NCBI RefSeq assembly: GCF_004786035.1 | Contig: NZ_CP035088.1 | Coordinates: 2,702,001-2,766,000 of the forward strand | Origin: Pseudomonas viciae | GTDB lineage: Bacteria > Pseudomonadota > Gammaproteobacteria > Pseudomonadales > Pseudomonadaceae | Reading direction: 5' to 3' | Length of the DNA stretch: 64,000 nucleotides | Part shown: in pieces, positions 8,615 through 16,929 of the stretch | Numbering within the stretch: the stretch's first letter is position 1 | Layout: every line of letters starts with the position of its first letter | The notes under the pieces: generated by a model | Seen by the model: only the letters and a program-made list of their open reading frames with translations | The model's database searches: none | What the model was told of the DNA's origin: nothing | Position numbers and translations under genes: made by a program

Positions 8615-9175
8615 TCAGGCCTGTGGTTCGGTCGGGGCCGGGTCATCGTTGGCGGCCACGGTGGGCAGCTCGGTCGTTGCGTCCTGAGGGCGGGCCGACT
8701 TGATCTCTTGCAGGCCTTCGGTGTTGGCGATCACGTCGCGCAGCAGCTTGTCCAGGTCGTCGTTGCCATCGAGCTTGGTCAACAGGTCCCGCAGGCGCTG
8801 GCGCGCTTCGAACAGGCGCCGCAGCGGCGTGACCTGCTCAACGACCTTGACCGGATCGAAGTCGTCGATGTGCCGGAAGTTGAGTTCGATGTTGAGCTTG
8901 CTGTCGTCGCCGCTGAGGGTGTTGTTCACCTGGAGCGTGGCGCGGGGGGAGATGGAGGCGAGCACCTCGTTGAAATTATCCCGATCGATTTCCGTGAAGC
9001 GCCGCTCATTGAGCTTGGGCAGCGGGTCCAGTGGCTTGCCCGAAAGGTCGGCCAGAATGCCGACCACCAGTGGCAATTCCTTTTTCTCGATGGCGTTGCC
9101 GATTTCCACGTCATAGGTGATCTGGACGCGGGGAGGACGGACTCTGTCGAGCTTGTGCTGGGTACTTTCTGCCAT
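8615..9175 (-). CDS. tssB: T6SS sheath small subunit TssB
   Basis: 186 aa TssB (VipA/ImpC-partner family) that assembles with TssC into the contractile sheath. The family signature RVQITYDVEIGNAIEKKELP is near the N terminus, followed by VVGILADLSGK and NIELNFRHIDDFDPVKVVEQV. It is the first gene of the minus-strand operon. Its GGAG ribosome binding site (9185-9188, 9 nt before the ATG) lies inside the 3' arm of a strong hairpin, so translation of the operon head may be controlled at initiation. Confidence 0.96.
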   Translation of the reverse strand: MAESTQHKLDRVRPPRVQITYDVEIGNAIEKKELPLVVGILADLSGKPLDPLPKLNERRFTEIDRDNFNEVLASISPRATLQVNNTLSGDDSKLNIELNFRHIDDFDPVKVVEQVTPLRRLFEARQRLRDLLTKLDGNDDLDKLLRDVIANTEGLQEIKSARPQDATTELPTVAANDDPAPTEPQA

Positions 9176-9182
9176 GGCGGCC

Positions 9183-9220
9183 GACTCCGATGCATGTGTG
9201 GAAGCAATGCATCGGGAGTC
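9183..9220 (-). promoter_or_regulatory. Hairpin predicted to sequester the tssB ribosome binding site
   Basis: On the minus strand the two arms (9220-9207 and 9195-9183) form 13 base pairs with one bulged C around an 11-nt loop. The 3' arm contains the GGAG used by tssB, so folding would hide the ribosome binding site. The pairing is read directly from the sequence; a regulatory role is inference. A DNA-level operator (the core CGATGCAT...ATGCATCG is a dyad) is the alternative. Confidence 0.6.
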
Positions 9221-9230
9221 CCGCTCATCG

Positions 9231-9363
9231 CATTCCCTTGCTGATCCGCAGGTTGCAAATGGACGGCAGAAAACCTGTCATTCCCTTGACGAACCTGGTG
9301 CATTCGACCGTGCTGGTCGAACTATCCAAGACGCTAGAACAGGTCTATAAAAATGCAAGGGAA
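9231..9363. promoter_or_regulatory. Divergent T6SS promoter region with repeated TTCCCTTG and a perfect dyad
   Basis: The region between tssB and tssJ carries CATTCCCTTG twice in direct orientation (9231-9240 and 9279-9288, 48 bp apart). An inverted CAAGGGAA follows at 9356-9363. Between them is a perfect 19-bp dyad, TTCGACC-N5-GGTCGAA (9303-9321). A TATAAA at 9346-9351 could be a -10 element for tssJ. No convincing sigma-54 -24/-12 element was found. These are candidate binding sites for a T6SS regulator not encoded in the window. Confidence 0.45.
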
Positions 9364-9399
9364 AACAATTTATGACCGCTGAGAAAAGGAAAATTCATT

Positions 9400-9864
9400 T
9401 TGCGTGTCTTTTTTTGCGGATCTTTTTTGAGCCTGGTACTTACCGGTTGCTCGCTTTTTGCACCCAGTGTCGACCTGGACAGCCTGACCCTGGACGTCGC
9501 ACCGCGGGCCAATGACGACACGCCGATCGCGGTGGATTTCATCGCCGTGAACGACCCGGACCTGCTCAAGCAGCTGTCGGGTATCACCGCCAGCCAGTGG
9601 TTTTCCGAGCGCGAACAGTTCCAGCGCGACTATCGTCAACTCATGTCGGTGTGGGGGCTGGAGCTGGTTCCAGGGCAATTCATCGACCGCCAACCCTTCC
9701 CACTGGAGGGCCGGCGCGCCGCTGGACTTTTGGTCTTCGCCAGCTATAACACTCCCGGAGCCCACCGGCTTCGGCTGGACGATCAGCGCGAGGCCTGGCT
9801 CAAGTTCGACAGTCGTGAGATGACCCTCGTCAGCGATGGTCAGCTCAATGACCGTCAGCCATGA
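9400..9864 (+). CDS. tssJ: T6SS outer-membrane lipoprotein TssJ
   Basis: 154 aa lipoprotein of the TssJLM membrane complex, anchored in the outer membrane. A short signal sequence ends in the lipobox LTGC (Cys17), followed by a compact beta-sandwich-like domain. The best start is TTG at 9400: it gives the signal peptide directly and has GAGAAAAGGA about 9 nt upstream, whereas the ATG at 9372 is out of frame. It is the first gene of the plus-strand operon and lies 51 bp before tssK. Confidence 0.88.
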   Translation: MRVFFCGSFLSLVLTGCSLFAPSVDLDSLTLDVAPRANDDTPIAVDFIAVNDPDLLKQLSGITASQWFSEREQFQRDYRQLMSVWGLELVPGQFIDRQPFPLEGRRAAGLLVFASYNTPGAHRLRLDDQREAWLKFDSREMTLVSDGQLNDRQP

Positions 9865-9915
9865 GTGACCGCGGGCCGCCAACTGCGGCGACATTGGGAT
9901 GTCGAAGGGAGTCGT

Positions 9916-11247
9916 ATGAGTCTGTTACCTGACGCGGTGTGCTGGCATGAGGGCATGCAGTTGCTGCCCCAACATTTCCAATTGCAAGGGTTGCGCGCCG
10001 AGGCCCTGGCCGCGCATTTTGCCGGGGCCTGCAATCCCTGGTTCTGGGGCGTCAGCCAGTTGGAAGTCGACCCTTCGGCCCTGAGCGCCGGCCAGGTGCG
10101 GCTGTTGCAGCTGCAAGGCACCTTGCCCGATGGCTTGCCGGTCAACCTGCAGGCCGGTGTCGGGCCGACCCTGGAGCTGGACATCAGCGAGGCGGTCAAC
10201 AAGACCGACGATGCCACCGTGACCGTGTACCTGGCCATCAGCCCGCTCTGGCGCGCCGGGCAATTGCTGCCACTCAAGGGGCGCTTGCAATCGGTGGTCG
10301 GCGAGGCGTTGCCGGACCTCACCAGTGGCGAATTTCCCGAGTCGATCACCGTCTGGCGACCGAACCCGAGGCTTTGCACGCAGTTGAGCAAGGCCGATTC
10401 GATCTGCCTGCCGCTGTTGCGCATTCGCAAGGAGGGCGGTGGCTTTTTGCGGGTACCCTACACGCCGCCCACGCCCGTCCTGCTGCCGGAGTCGCCGCTC
10501 GGTCGGCGCGTCGCCGGGCTGTGTGCCCGGGCCCGGGAAAAATGCCTGTTCCTCGCCGGTCGGTTGCGCCAGGCCCAGGCGGCGGGCAACCAGGACGATG
10601 CCATGGAGATCCGCCGGCAACTGACCGCATTGTGGTCACGCTTGCCGGAGGTCGAAGGCGCGCTGAACACCCGGGTCGCGACACCCCAGGCGCTCTACGG
10701 TTTGCTGCTGGGGCTGGCCGGTACCTGGTCGGCCCTCGACTCACTGGCCGGCGTGCCGGCCTTCGCGCCCCTGGACTTTCTGGAGTTGCAGCGCGGCTAC
10801 GAGCCGCTGCTCGACTGGCTGGAAGACACCCTGGAACTGGTTCGTGCCGGCTATCGCAGCCTGGCCTTCGAGCGCAATGATCAGGTCTTCTCGATCCAGT
10901 TGCCCGACGATCAGCCGAACCAACGCCTGGTGATTGGCCTGCGCATGCCCAACGGCGCCAGCGAGCAGGCCGCAGCCGAGTGGTTGCGTGGGGCAATCAT
11001 TGCGTCTGCGCCGCATGTCGTGCTCTTGAGTCGGCAACGCATGAGCGGTTTGCCCCATCAGGCCATGAGCCGCAACGAACAGGTGGCCTACAGCGTGGGC
11101 GACGACACTCGATTGTTTGTGGTGAGCGCCAGCGGGCAGTGGTTCGACGGGCAGTTGCCACTGCACATCGTGGCGCCGGCGTCGACCCAGGCCAGTAGCC
11201 CGTGGCAAGTGGTGTTGTTTGTGGCGCAAGCCGGTGAAAGTGCCTGA
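9916..11247 (+). CDS. tssK: T6SS baseplate protein TssK
   Basis: 443 aa TssK (VasE/ImpJ family), the trimeric connector between the baseplate and the TssJLM membrane complex. The start at 9916 is preferred because AAGGGAG lies just upstream and the protein then begins MSLLPDAVCWHEGMQLLPQHFQLQ, the conserved N terminus. Later features include LFVVSASGQWFDGQLPLHIVAPAS near the C terminus. The length is typical, there are no membrane segments, and the product is cytoplasmic. Confidence 0.96.
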   Translation: MSLLPDAVCWHEGMQLLPQHFQLQGLRAEALAAHFAGACNPWFWGVSQLEVDPSALSAGQVRLLQLQGTLPDGLPVNLQAGVGPTLELDISEAVNKTDDATVTVYLAISPLWRAGQLLPLKGRLQSVVGEALPDLTSGEFPESITVWRPNPRLCTQLSKADSICLPLLRIRKEGGGFLRVPYTPPTPVLLPESPLGRRVAGLCARAREKCLFLAGRLRQAQAAGNQDDAMEIRRQLTALWSRLPEVEGALNTRVATPQALYGLLLGLAGTWSALDSLAGVPAFAPLDFLELQRGYEPLLDWLEDTLELVRAGYRSLAFERNDQVFSIQLPDDQPNQRLVIGLRMPNGASEQAAAEWLRGAIIASAPHVVLLSRQRMSGLPHQAMSRNEQVAYSVGDDTRLFVVSASGQWFDGQLPLHIVAPASTQASSPWQVVLFVAQAGESA

Positions 11248-11265
11248 TTGCAAAAGGGGAGTCGT

Positions 11266-12027
11266 ATGCCTGACGGAAGTGGCGGGGCGGTTCGGGGTCT
11301 GCATGAGGCGCCGCTGAGCAGCGCTTTTCGTCAGGCTTGGCTGAAGTGGTCCCAGGAATGGCAGGACTTGCCCAAGGACAGCGACCCTGCGGTATTGGCC
11401 AGCCGGGTGGTGGAGTTTTCCGGTCGCAGCGCCCAACGCTTGTGGCGCGTGGCCTTCGCCACCGTCGGCGATGCCGCCACCGAGCAGGTCAAGGCGCTGG
11501 TCTATGCGTTTGTGGCGCTGGTGGACGAAACCTTGCTATTCACCCCCTGGCCCGGGCAGCTCGCCTGGCAGCAGCATCCCCTCGAGTCACGCATGTATTC
11601 CAGCCGCCAGGCCGGCGAGCGGCTGCCCGCGGCCATCAAGAAACTGCTGGATGAGCAGATGCCCGGCACCCGGGACCTGGCGAATGTCTACCTGCAATGC
11701 CTGATCCTCGGGTTCCAGGGCCGGCTGCGCGGCGAGCCCGGTCAGGTCCAGCATGAAAAATGGCGCCTGGCGTTGTTCACATTTGCCTGGCAGCACGATC
11801 CCGATTATGTCGATGTCAGTCAGCGCCTGGCGATGTCTTCGGCCGCGGCGCCGGTCCGTATGCCGGGGCAGCAGTCACTGCCGGACGGGGTCCGCCTGGG
11901 GCTGGCGATCCTGGCGATGGTGGTGTTGCTGACCGGGCTGGGGCAGGTGTTCTGGCGTGACATTAGTACCGAGCTCGAACCAGTGCTGCAACTGAACGAG
12001 TCGGCGGTCCAGGAGCAGGACTCATGA
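11266..12027 (+). CDS. tssL: T6SS inner-membrane protein TssL (DotU/IcmH)
   Basis: 253 aa DotU-like component of the membrane complex. The start at 11266 follows AAAAGGGGA. A cytoplasmic helical domain (about 15-190, with VDETLLFTPWPGQLAW and LGFQGRLRG motifs) is followed by a single membrane segment near the C terminus (RLGLAILAMVVLLTGLGQVFW, about 212-232) and a very short periplasmic tail. There is no C-terminal OmpA-like peptidoglycan-binding domain, so anchoring to the cell wall would need another protein. The stop overlaps the tssM start as ATGA. Confidence 0.95.
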   Translation: MPDGSGGAVRGLHEAPLSSAFRQAWLKWSQEWQDLPKDSDPAVLASRVVEFSGRSAQRLWRVAFATVGDAATEQVKALVYAFVALVDETLLFTPWPGQLAWQQHPLESRMYSSRQAGERLPAAIKKLLDEQMPGTRDLANVYLQCLILGFQGRLRGEPGQVQHEKWRLALFTFAWQHDPDYVDVSQRLAMSSAAAPVRMPGQQSLPDGVRLGLAILAMVVLLTGLGQVFWRDISTELEPVLQLNESAVQEQDS

Positions 12028-15000
12028 GCCCCTTGAGCATCGTCGCCCTGGTGTTGTTCGCCATCGTCGTGGTGCTGTTGATCTCGGCCGTGATCTGGTG
12101 GCTGCGCACCCAGGGCGGCGCGGCGATCCGTAGTTTCTACGGGGCGGTGCGCCGTATGGAACAGGAACAGGGCACCCGGGACCGCTACCAGATGCCCTGG
12201 CTGATGATGCTCGGCAACGAAGCCGACGGTGCCCAACTGTGCGCCCAGTGGCGCTTGCAACCGACGGACAAGGCCGCATGGTTCGGGCGCTGGTGGTCGG
12301 ATGCCGAAGGTGCGGTGCTGGTGGTACCGCAGGCGTTGTTCCTGCCCGATGAAGGCATGAACCGGCAACGGGGCAACTGGTGGCGTTTGTTGGGGTTGAT
12401 CCTGCGGTTGCGCAGCAGACGGCCTTTGGATGCGGTGATCTGGACCGTTCCGTTCGGCAAACTCGACGACATCGAACACACCACCGAGTTGAGCCTCAAG
12501 GTCCGGCGCTGCTTTATCGATCTCCTGCAACGCTTTGGCCTCAGCTTGCCGGTGTACGTGGTGATTACCGGGATGGAGGAGTTACCGGGGTTCCAGGAAC
12601 TGGTCAGCGCATTGCCCGCCGAGGCTCGGGAATCGATGCTGGGTTGGTCGTCACCCTACTTGCCCGATGCAGCCTGGCAATCGCAGTGGAGTGATCAGGC
12701 GCTGGATCAGGTCAACGCCGCGCTGTCGCAGTCGATCATCGAAATCGGCGCGCTGTCGGGGCAATTGAGTACAGACCTTTATGGTTTGCCAGAGCGTTTC
12801 GAAGGCTTGCGACGGGCCATGCAGATCCTGCTGGAACCGGTCTTCCAGGGTAACGCCCAAGGCGAGGCACCGCGTTTTCGTGGCGTATATTTCACCGCGA
12901 GCCAGGCGCCGGCCATTCGCGGGGACGGACTGGACGCCACCGACAGCGCCCTGCGGCAGACGGTATTCGCCCGGCAACTGTGGTCGCGGCGGTTGGTGGC
13001 TGAGCATGGCTTGGCCCAACCCGTGCCACGCCTGTTGCGCTTGCGTCAGCGCTGGCATCGCCTGGCCGGTGCGGTCGCGCTGGTGGTCGGCCTGGTCTGG
13101 CTGGGGAGTATGTTGTGGGTCTGGCGCGACTCGGTGGAGCAAGCCGAGGAGCTATCGCGGTTGATCCTCAGTGCCCATAAGAACCATCTGGTGGTCGACC
13201 CTGACGAACCGCAACTGGAGCCGACCCGGCACAACGTGCAGAACTACTGGAACGTGCTGGAAAAAGCGCCGAGCTGGCGTTTCGTCTCGGTGGTGTTCCC
13301 CACGTCGTGGTTCTCCTCGGTGGACACGCAACTGCAGGACGGCTTGCGTCTGACCGCCCGGCACCATTGGGTCATGCCGCTGCGTGACCTGTTGAATTCG
13401 GACCTGGAACAGCTCAAGGCCATCCGCAACACCGAGCGGCGCGGCAACGTGGAAAGCGAAGACCCGGCGCAGTGGCAGAGTTATGTGAAGGCCAGGGACC
13501 TGGTGGAGCGCGCGGTGCGCCTGGAGCAGCACAACCAGTTGTTCAGCCAGGCGATAAACAACCCCAAGGCGCCGCTGGATGAGCTGGTGCAACTGAGTAA
13601 CAACGCCTTGTCGCTGAACCTCAACACCGGCACCTTGAGCCGGGCGCGGTTCTACAATCGGGTGCTGTTCGATTCGCAAAACACCGATCTGAAAGGGCTG
13701 GACCTGAACGCTGCGCGCCCGGGGATCTCCGATAACTTCACGGGCCTGATGCAGCGCTGGCTCGATCATTATTTTCTGGCGGACAACTTCGTGCGCCAGG
13801 CCGGCTACCTCAAGCTGCATCTGCAACGGCTGGAAGCGGGCAGTGGAAACTCCTTGAGCGAACTCGAAGACCTGATGGCGCTGATCGACGACTTGCAGAC
13901 GCTGGTCAGCCTGACCAATTCGGCCTGGGGACGAGGCAAGGGCCAGGACCTGGTGCCCGGTTACACGCAACTGATGGACCAGGTCAGCCACAGTACCTTG
14001 CTTGGGCCGGATATCGAACAGGATCTGGAGAGCCAGGCAGCGAAGCTGCAGCAGAGCTTCAGGGACCAGTGGATCGTCCAGACCGGTTCCCGGGACAATC
14101 TGCTGGTGCAGCAGGGCAGTGGCCTGCTGGTGCTGCAAGACCATGTCACGGCGCTGGACGGCGCGGTGCAAGCCCTCTTCAAGCGTGATTTCGTGGCGCT
14201 GGCGTTGCAGAAGGATCCGTCGGACAGCAACGCCGGTTCGATGAGCCAGGGCGACGGCAGCGATGATTTCAGCGTCGCCCTGAACTACTTCGCCAGCTAC
14301 AAGAGCTACGCCAACGAAGAGCTGCCGCGCATCCCGCCGGATTACCGTGACGCGCTGATGCAGGCCGCTGAAGGGGCGGCGGCGCAGGCCATGTGGTTGA
14401 GCCTCAATGAGAGCGACGAGCAGTTGCCGGGCATGGGCTTCAATGTGCAGACGTCCCAGGCTGTTGCACTGCAAAAGGCTTTCATGGACGTACATCGGGG
14501 CGATTTGGCGATACGTTTCCAGCGCCTGCTCAATCGTCGGGCCTTGGCGCAGATCAAGAGCGGCCTGAACGAAATCGATGCCCAGCCGCTGTTCAGCCAA
14601 CGGGCCGATGTCCAGCGTTGGAACGGTTCGAAGAACTTCGGTTTGCAGCTCTATGGCGCTACCGATACACAGGATCTGAAGCTGAACTTGAACCAGCAGT
14701 TCGGCGCCATGTTGCAGATCGCCGAGCAACGGATGCCGGCGCTGGAATGGCTGATCGTCCAGCAGGACAACCTGTCGGCCCTGGAGCACGATCAGGTGGC
14801 GCGGTTCATGGCCATCAACGATGAATTGCTCAAGTACAAGAACCAGAACCCGGCCAGCTCGGCGGCCCAACTGGAGCAGTTGGTGAGCCGGGATTTCATC
14901 GAGATGGACACCACCTCCTGCGCGCAGATCCTGCAAACCGCCAGTCTGTCCGCCGGGCGCGGTGACCTGGCCCAGCGTACTGTCGCGCTGCAGCAGAGCG

Positions 15001-15848
15001 CCCTGCAGCGTTGCCTGTACCTGCAACAGAACCAGGCAGCGACCGCCTGGAATGACCTGGCCAACTATTTCAATCAATACCTGGCCGGGCGCTTCCCGTT
15101 TTCCCAGGATGTGCGGGCCAGCGATGCCGACCCGGCGCGGGTCCAGCGCCTGCTGGAGTTGATCGACACGCGCTTGCCCCTGGCCCAGGCAGGGCTGACG
15201 TTGAGCCAGACGCCGGATCGGCTGGCGGCCGAAGATTTCCTCAATCGCTTGAAACAGGCCAGTACCTGGCTCGGGCCGCTGTTCGTACGGGACAAGAGCG
15301 GCATTCTCGGCGTGGAAATGGACGTGCGCTGGCGCACCGATCGCGAGGAAGAACGCGGCGCCGACCAGGTGATCGCCTGGGGCCTGAACGCCGGCAACCA
15401 GCAGATCAGCTACCCCGGTGGCGCCCAGCAGAACCTGCGCTGGATGGTCGGGCAGCCGGTGCGCCTGACCTTGCGCTGGGCCCGCAACGGTTACCAGCGT
15501 CCGGCCAACGACCCCTTGCAACCGAACCTGGTGGTGCGCAATCTGGAAGCTGGCTGGGAATACCAGGGCCCCTGGTCGTTGCTGCGCCTGATGCGCTCGT
15601 TGGGGTCGGTCCAGCGCCAGCCGAATGTCGACTACACCGATTTTCCGCTGACCCTGCAACTGCCGGTGACGGCCCAGACCCAGGCCAGCACGGCGCAGCA
15701 AACGTTGATGTTCGTGCGCCTGTCGTTGATGAGCCAGGGCTCGAAGCTGCCGTTGTCGATCCCGCCGCTACCGACCCGGGCACCCCGTTCACCTTTCATG
15801 GCGACCTCATCGAGCCCCGCCATCGCGACCCGTGAGGAGGGCCTGTGA
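12024..15848 (+). CDS. tssM: T6SS inner-membrane protein TssM (IcmF)
   Basis: 1274 aa IcmF-family scaffold of the T6SS membrane complex. It has a membrane segment at about 4-26, a cytoplasmic domain, a second membrane segment at about 345-368 (LAGAVALVVGLVWLGSMLWVW) and a long periplasmic region that would contact TssJ. Where many TssM proteins have a P-loop (GxxxxGKT), this one reads MLGNEADGAQL (about 55-68), so Walker A is lost and nucleotide binding is unlikely. Only one N-terminal membrane segment is obvious, where two are common. The gene overlaps tssL (ATGA) and tssA (GTGA). Confidence 0.96.
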   Translation: MSPLSIVALVLFAIVVVLLISAVIWWLRTQGGAAIRSFYGAVRRMEQEQGTRDRYQMPWLMMLGNEADGAQLCAQWRLQPTDKAAWFGRWWSDAEGAVLVVPQALFLPDEGMNRQRGNWWRLLGLILRLRSRRPLDAVIWTVPFGKLDDIEHTTELSLKVRRCFIDLLQRFGLSLPVYVVITGMEELPGFQELVSALPAEARESMLGWSSPYLPDAAWQSQWSDQALDQVNAALSQSIIEIGALSGQLSTDLYGLPERFEGLRRAMQILLEPVFQGNAQGEAPRFRGVYFTASQAPAIRGDGLDATDSALRQTVFARQLWSRRLVAEHGLAQPVPRLLRLRQRWHRLAGAVALVVGLVWLGSMLWVWRDSVEQAEELSRLILSAHKNHLVVDPDEPQLEPTRHNVQNYWNVLEKAPSWRFVSVVFPTSWFSSVDTQLQDGLRLTARHHWVMPLRDLLNSDLEQLKAIRNTERRGNVESEDPAQWQSYVKARDLVERAVRLEQHNQLFSQAINNPKAPLDELVQLSNNALSLNLNTGTLSRARFYNRVLFDSQNTDLKGLDLNAARPGISDNFTGLMQRWLDHYFLADNFVRQAGYLKLHLQRLEAGSGNSLSELEDLMALIDDLQTLVSLTNSAWGRGKGQDLVPGYTQLMDQVSHSTLLGPDIEQDLESQAAKLQQSFRDQWIVQTGSRDNLLVQQGSGLLVLQDHVTALDGAVQALFKRDFVALALQKDPSDSNAGSMSQGDGSDDFSVALNYFASYKSYANEELPRIPPDYRDALMQAAEGAAAQAMWLSLNESDEQLPGMGFNVQTSQAVALQKAFMDVHRGDLAIRFQRLLNRRALAQIKSGLNEIDAQPLFSQRADVQRWNGSKNFGLQLYGATDTQDLKLNLNQQFGAMLQIAEQRMPALEWLIVQQDNLSALEHDQVARFMAINDELLKYKNQNPASSAAQLEQLVSRDFIEMDTTSCAQILQTASLSAGRGDLAQRTVALQQSALQRCLYLQQNQAATAWNDLANYFNQYLAGRFPFSQDVRASDADPARVQRLLELIDTRLPLAQAGLTLSQTPDRLAAEDFLNRLKQASTWLGPLFVRDKSGILGVEMDVRWRTDREEERGADQVIAWGLNAGNQQISYPGGAQQNLRWMVGQPVRLTLRWARNGYQRPANDPLQPNLVVRNLEAGWEYQGPWSLLRLMRSLGSVQRQPNVDYTDFPLTLQLPVTAQTQASTAQQTLMFVRLSLMSQGSKLPLSIPPLPTRAPRSPFMATSSSPAIATREEGL

Positions 15849-16927
15849 GCTTGCCGATATCCCCTTTGCCCGAGCTGGTCACCCAGTTGCTCGAGCCGAT
15901 CAGCGCCGAATCGCCCTGTGGGCAGGACCTGCGCTACGACCCGGAATTCGACCAGTTGCGTGAGTTGCGCCGTGAAGACGACACCAGCCTGCCCACCGGT
16001 GTCTGGCAGGCCTCGATCAAGCGCGCCCAATGGCCGGAACTGGAAAGACTCGCCACCACCTTGTTGCTCGAGCGCAGCAAGGACCTGATGATCAGCGCCT
16101 GGTTGGGGGAGGCCTGGCTGCATCTGGCGGGAGTGGAGGGGTTGCCGGGCAGCCTGGCGCTGGTGGCGGGTCTGTGTGAGCGCTATCCCGAGCAGTTGCA
16201 CCCCCAGGCCGATGAGGGCGACCAGGCGTGGCGGGTGATTCCGCTGGAGTGGCTGGCCCGGCGCTACAGTGAAGTGCTGCTGACGCGGGTGCCGTTGTTC
16301 GATGGCCGGGACCCGTCTTTCGCCGGTTTCAGCCTGGATGACTGGCAACGTTTGCAGCGCCAGCAAGTGTTGGGCAACGACAGCAAAAACGCCAAGGCAT
16401 CGGCCGAAGCCGCACGCAGCGATCAAAAGAAACTCACGGAATTGATTCGCACCACACCGTTGTCGTTCTGGCTACATCGCCAAGGCAGCTTGATGCTGGG
16501 CCTGCAGCATTTGCAACGGCTCGAAGCCTGGAGCGACGCTTACCTGGGCAATCTGGCCCCGGGCTACAAAGCCCTGCAGGATGTGATGCAGGCCTTGCTG
16601 ACTCTGGTAGAGGAGTTCATCGCAATGAATCCGCAGCAACCCACCGTCGCGCCGGTGCCAATTTCCCCAGCGGTTACGCCGCCGACTTCTGTGTCGCAGG
16701 CGGCACCTGCCCAGGTCTTTCAAGAACCGGCCAGCCGTGAAGAGGCCTATCGACAGCTATTGGTCATCGCCGGTTACCTGGCACGCACCGAACCCCATAG
16801 CCCGGTGCCCTACTTGATCCGGCGGGGCGTTGAGTGGGGCAACAAGCCGCTGAGCGAGTTGCTGGGCGAACTGATCAGTGCCGATGCCGAATCCCGACGG
16901 TTGTGGACATTGCTGGGGGTTCTTTAA
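15845..16927 (+). CDS. tssA: T6SS cap/assembly protein TssA (ImpA N-terminal domain)
   Basis: 360 aa TssA. The ImpA N-terminal domain covers about 10-150 (SPCGQDLRYDPEFDQLRELRREDD, then LMISAWLGEAWLHLAGVEGL). A proline-rich linker near 265-290 leads to a short C-terminal domain (YRQLLVIAGYLARTEPHSPVPYLIRRGVEWG). TssA proteins prime or cap the growing sheath; the C-terminal type decides which, and this was not resolved here. The start is GTG, overlapping the tssM stop. The stop lies only 2 bp from the convergent dehydrogenase gene, with no terminator hairpin between. Confidence 0.92.
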   Translation: MSLPISPLPELVTQLLEPISAESPCGQDLRYDPEFDQLRELRREDDTSLPTGVWQASIKRAQWPELERLATTLLLERSKDLMISAWLGEAWLHLAGVEGLPGSLALVAGLCERYPEQLHPQADEGDQAWRVIPLEWLARRYSEVLLTRVPLFDGRDPSFAGFSLDDWQRLQRQQVLGNDSKNAKASAEAARSDQKKLTELIRTTPLSFWLHRQGSLMLGLQHLQRLEAWSDAYLGNLAPGYKALQDVMQALLTLVEEFIAMNPQQPTVAPVPISPAVTPPTSVSQAAPAQVFQEPASREEAYRQLLVIAGYLARTEPHSPVPYLIRRGVEWGNKPLSELLGELISADAESRRLWTLLGVL

Positions 16928-16929
16928 GG

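Noticed and set aside
677..9175. Phage tail-like genes (gp25-type, sheath, baseplate) suggesting a prophage
   Set aside because: ClpV, TssJLM, TssK and TssA identify a type VI secretion system; no capsid, terminase or lysis gene is present.
9176..9399. Sigma-54 promoter for the T6SS operons
   Set aside because: No GG-N10-GC element with acceptable flanks was found on either strand; TTGCA at about 9254 lacks the upstream GG.
13152..15701. 849-codon open frame on the minus strand opposite tssM
   Set aside because: Antisense of tssM; composition is a shadow of codon usage in the real gene and no domain is visible.
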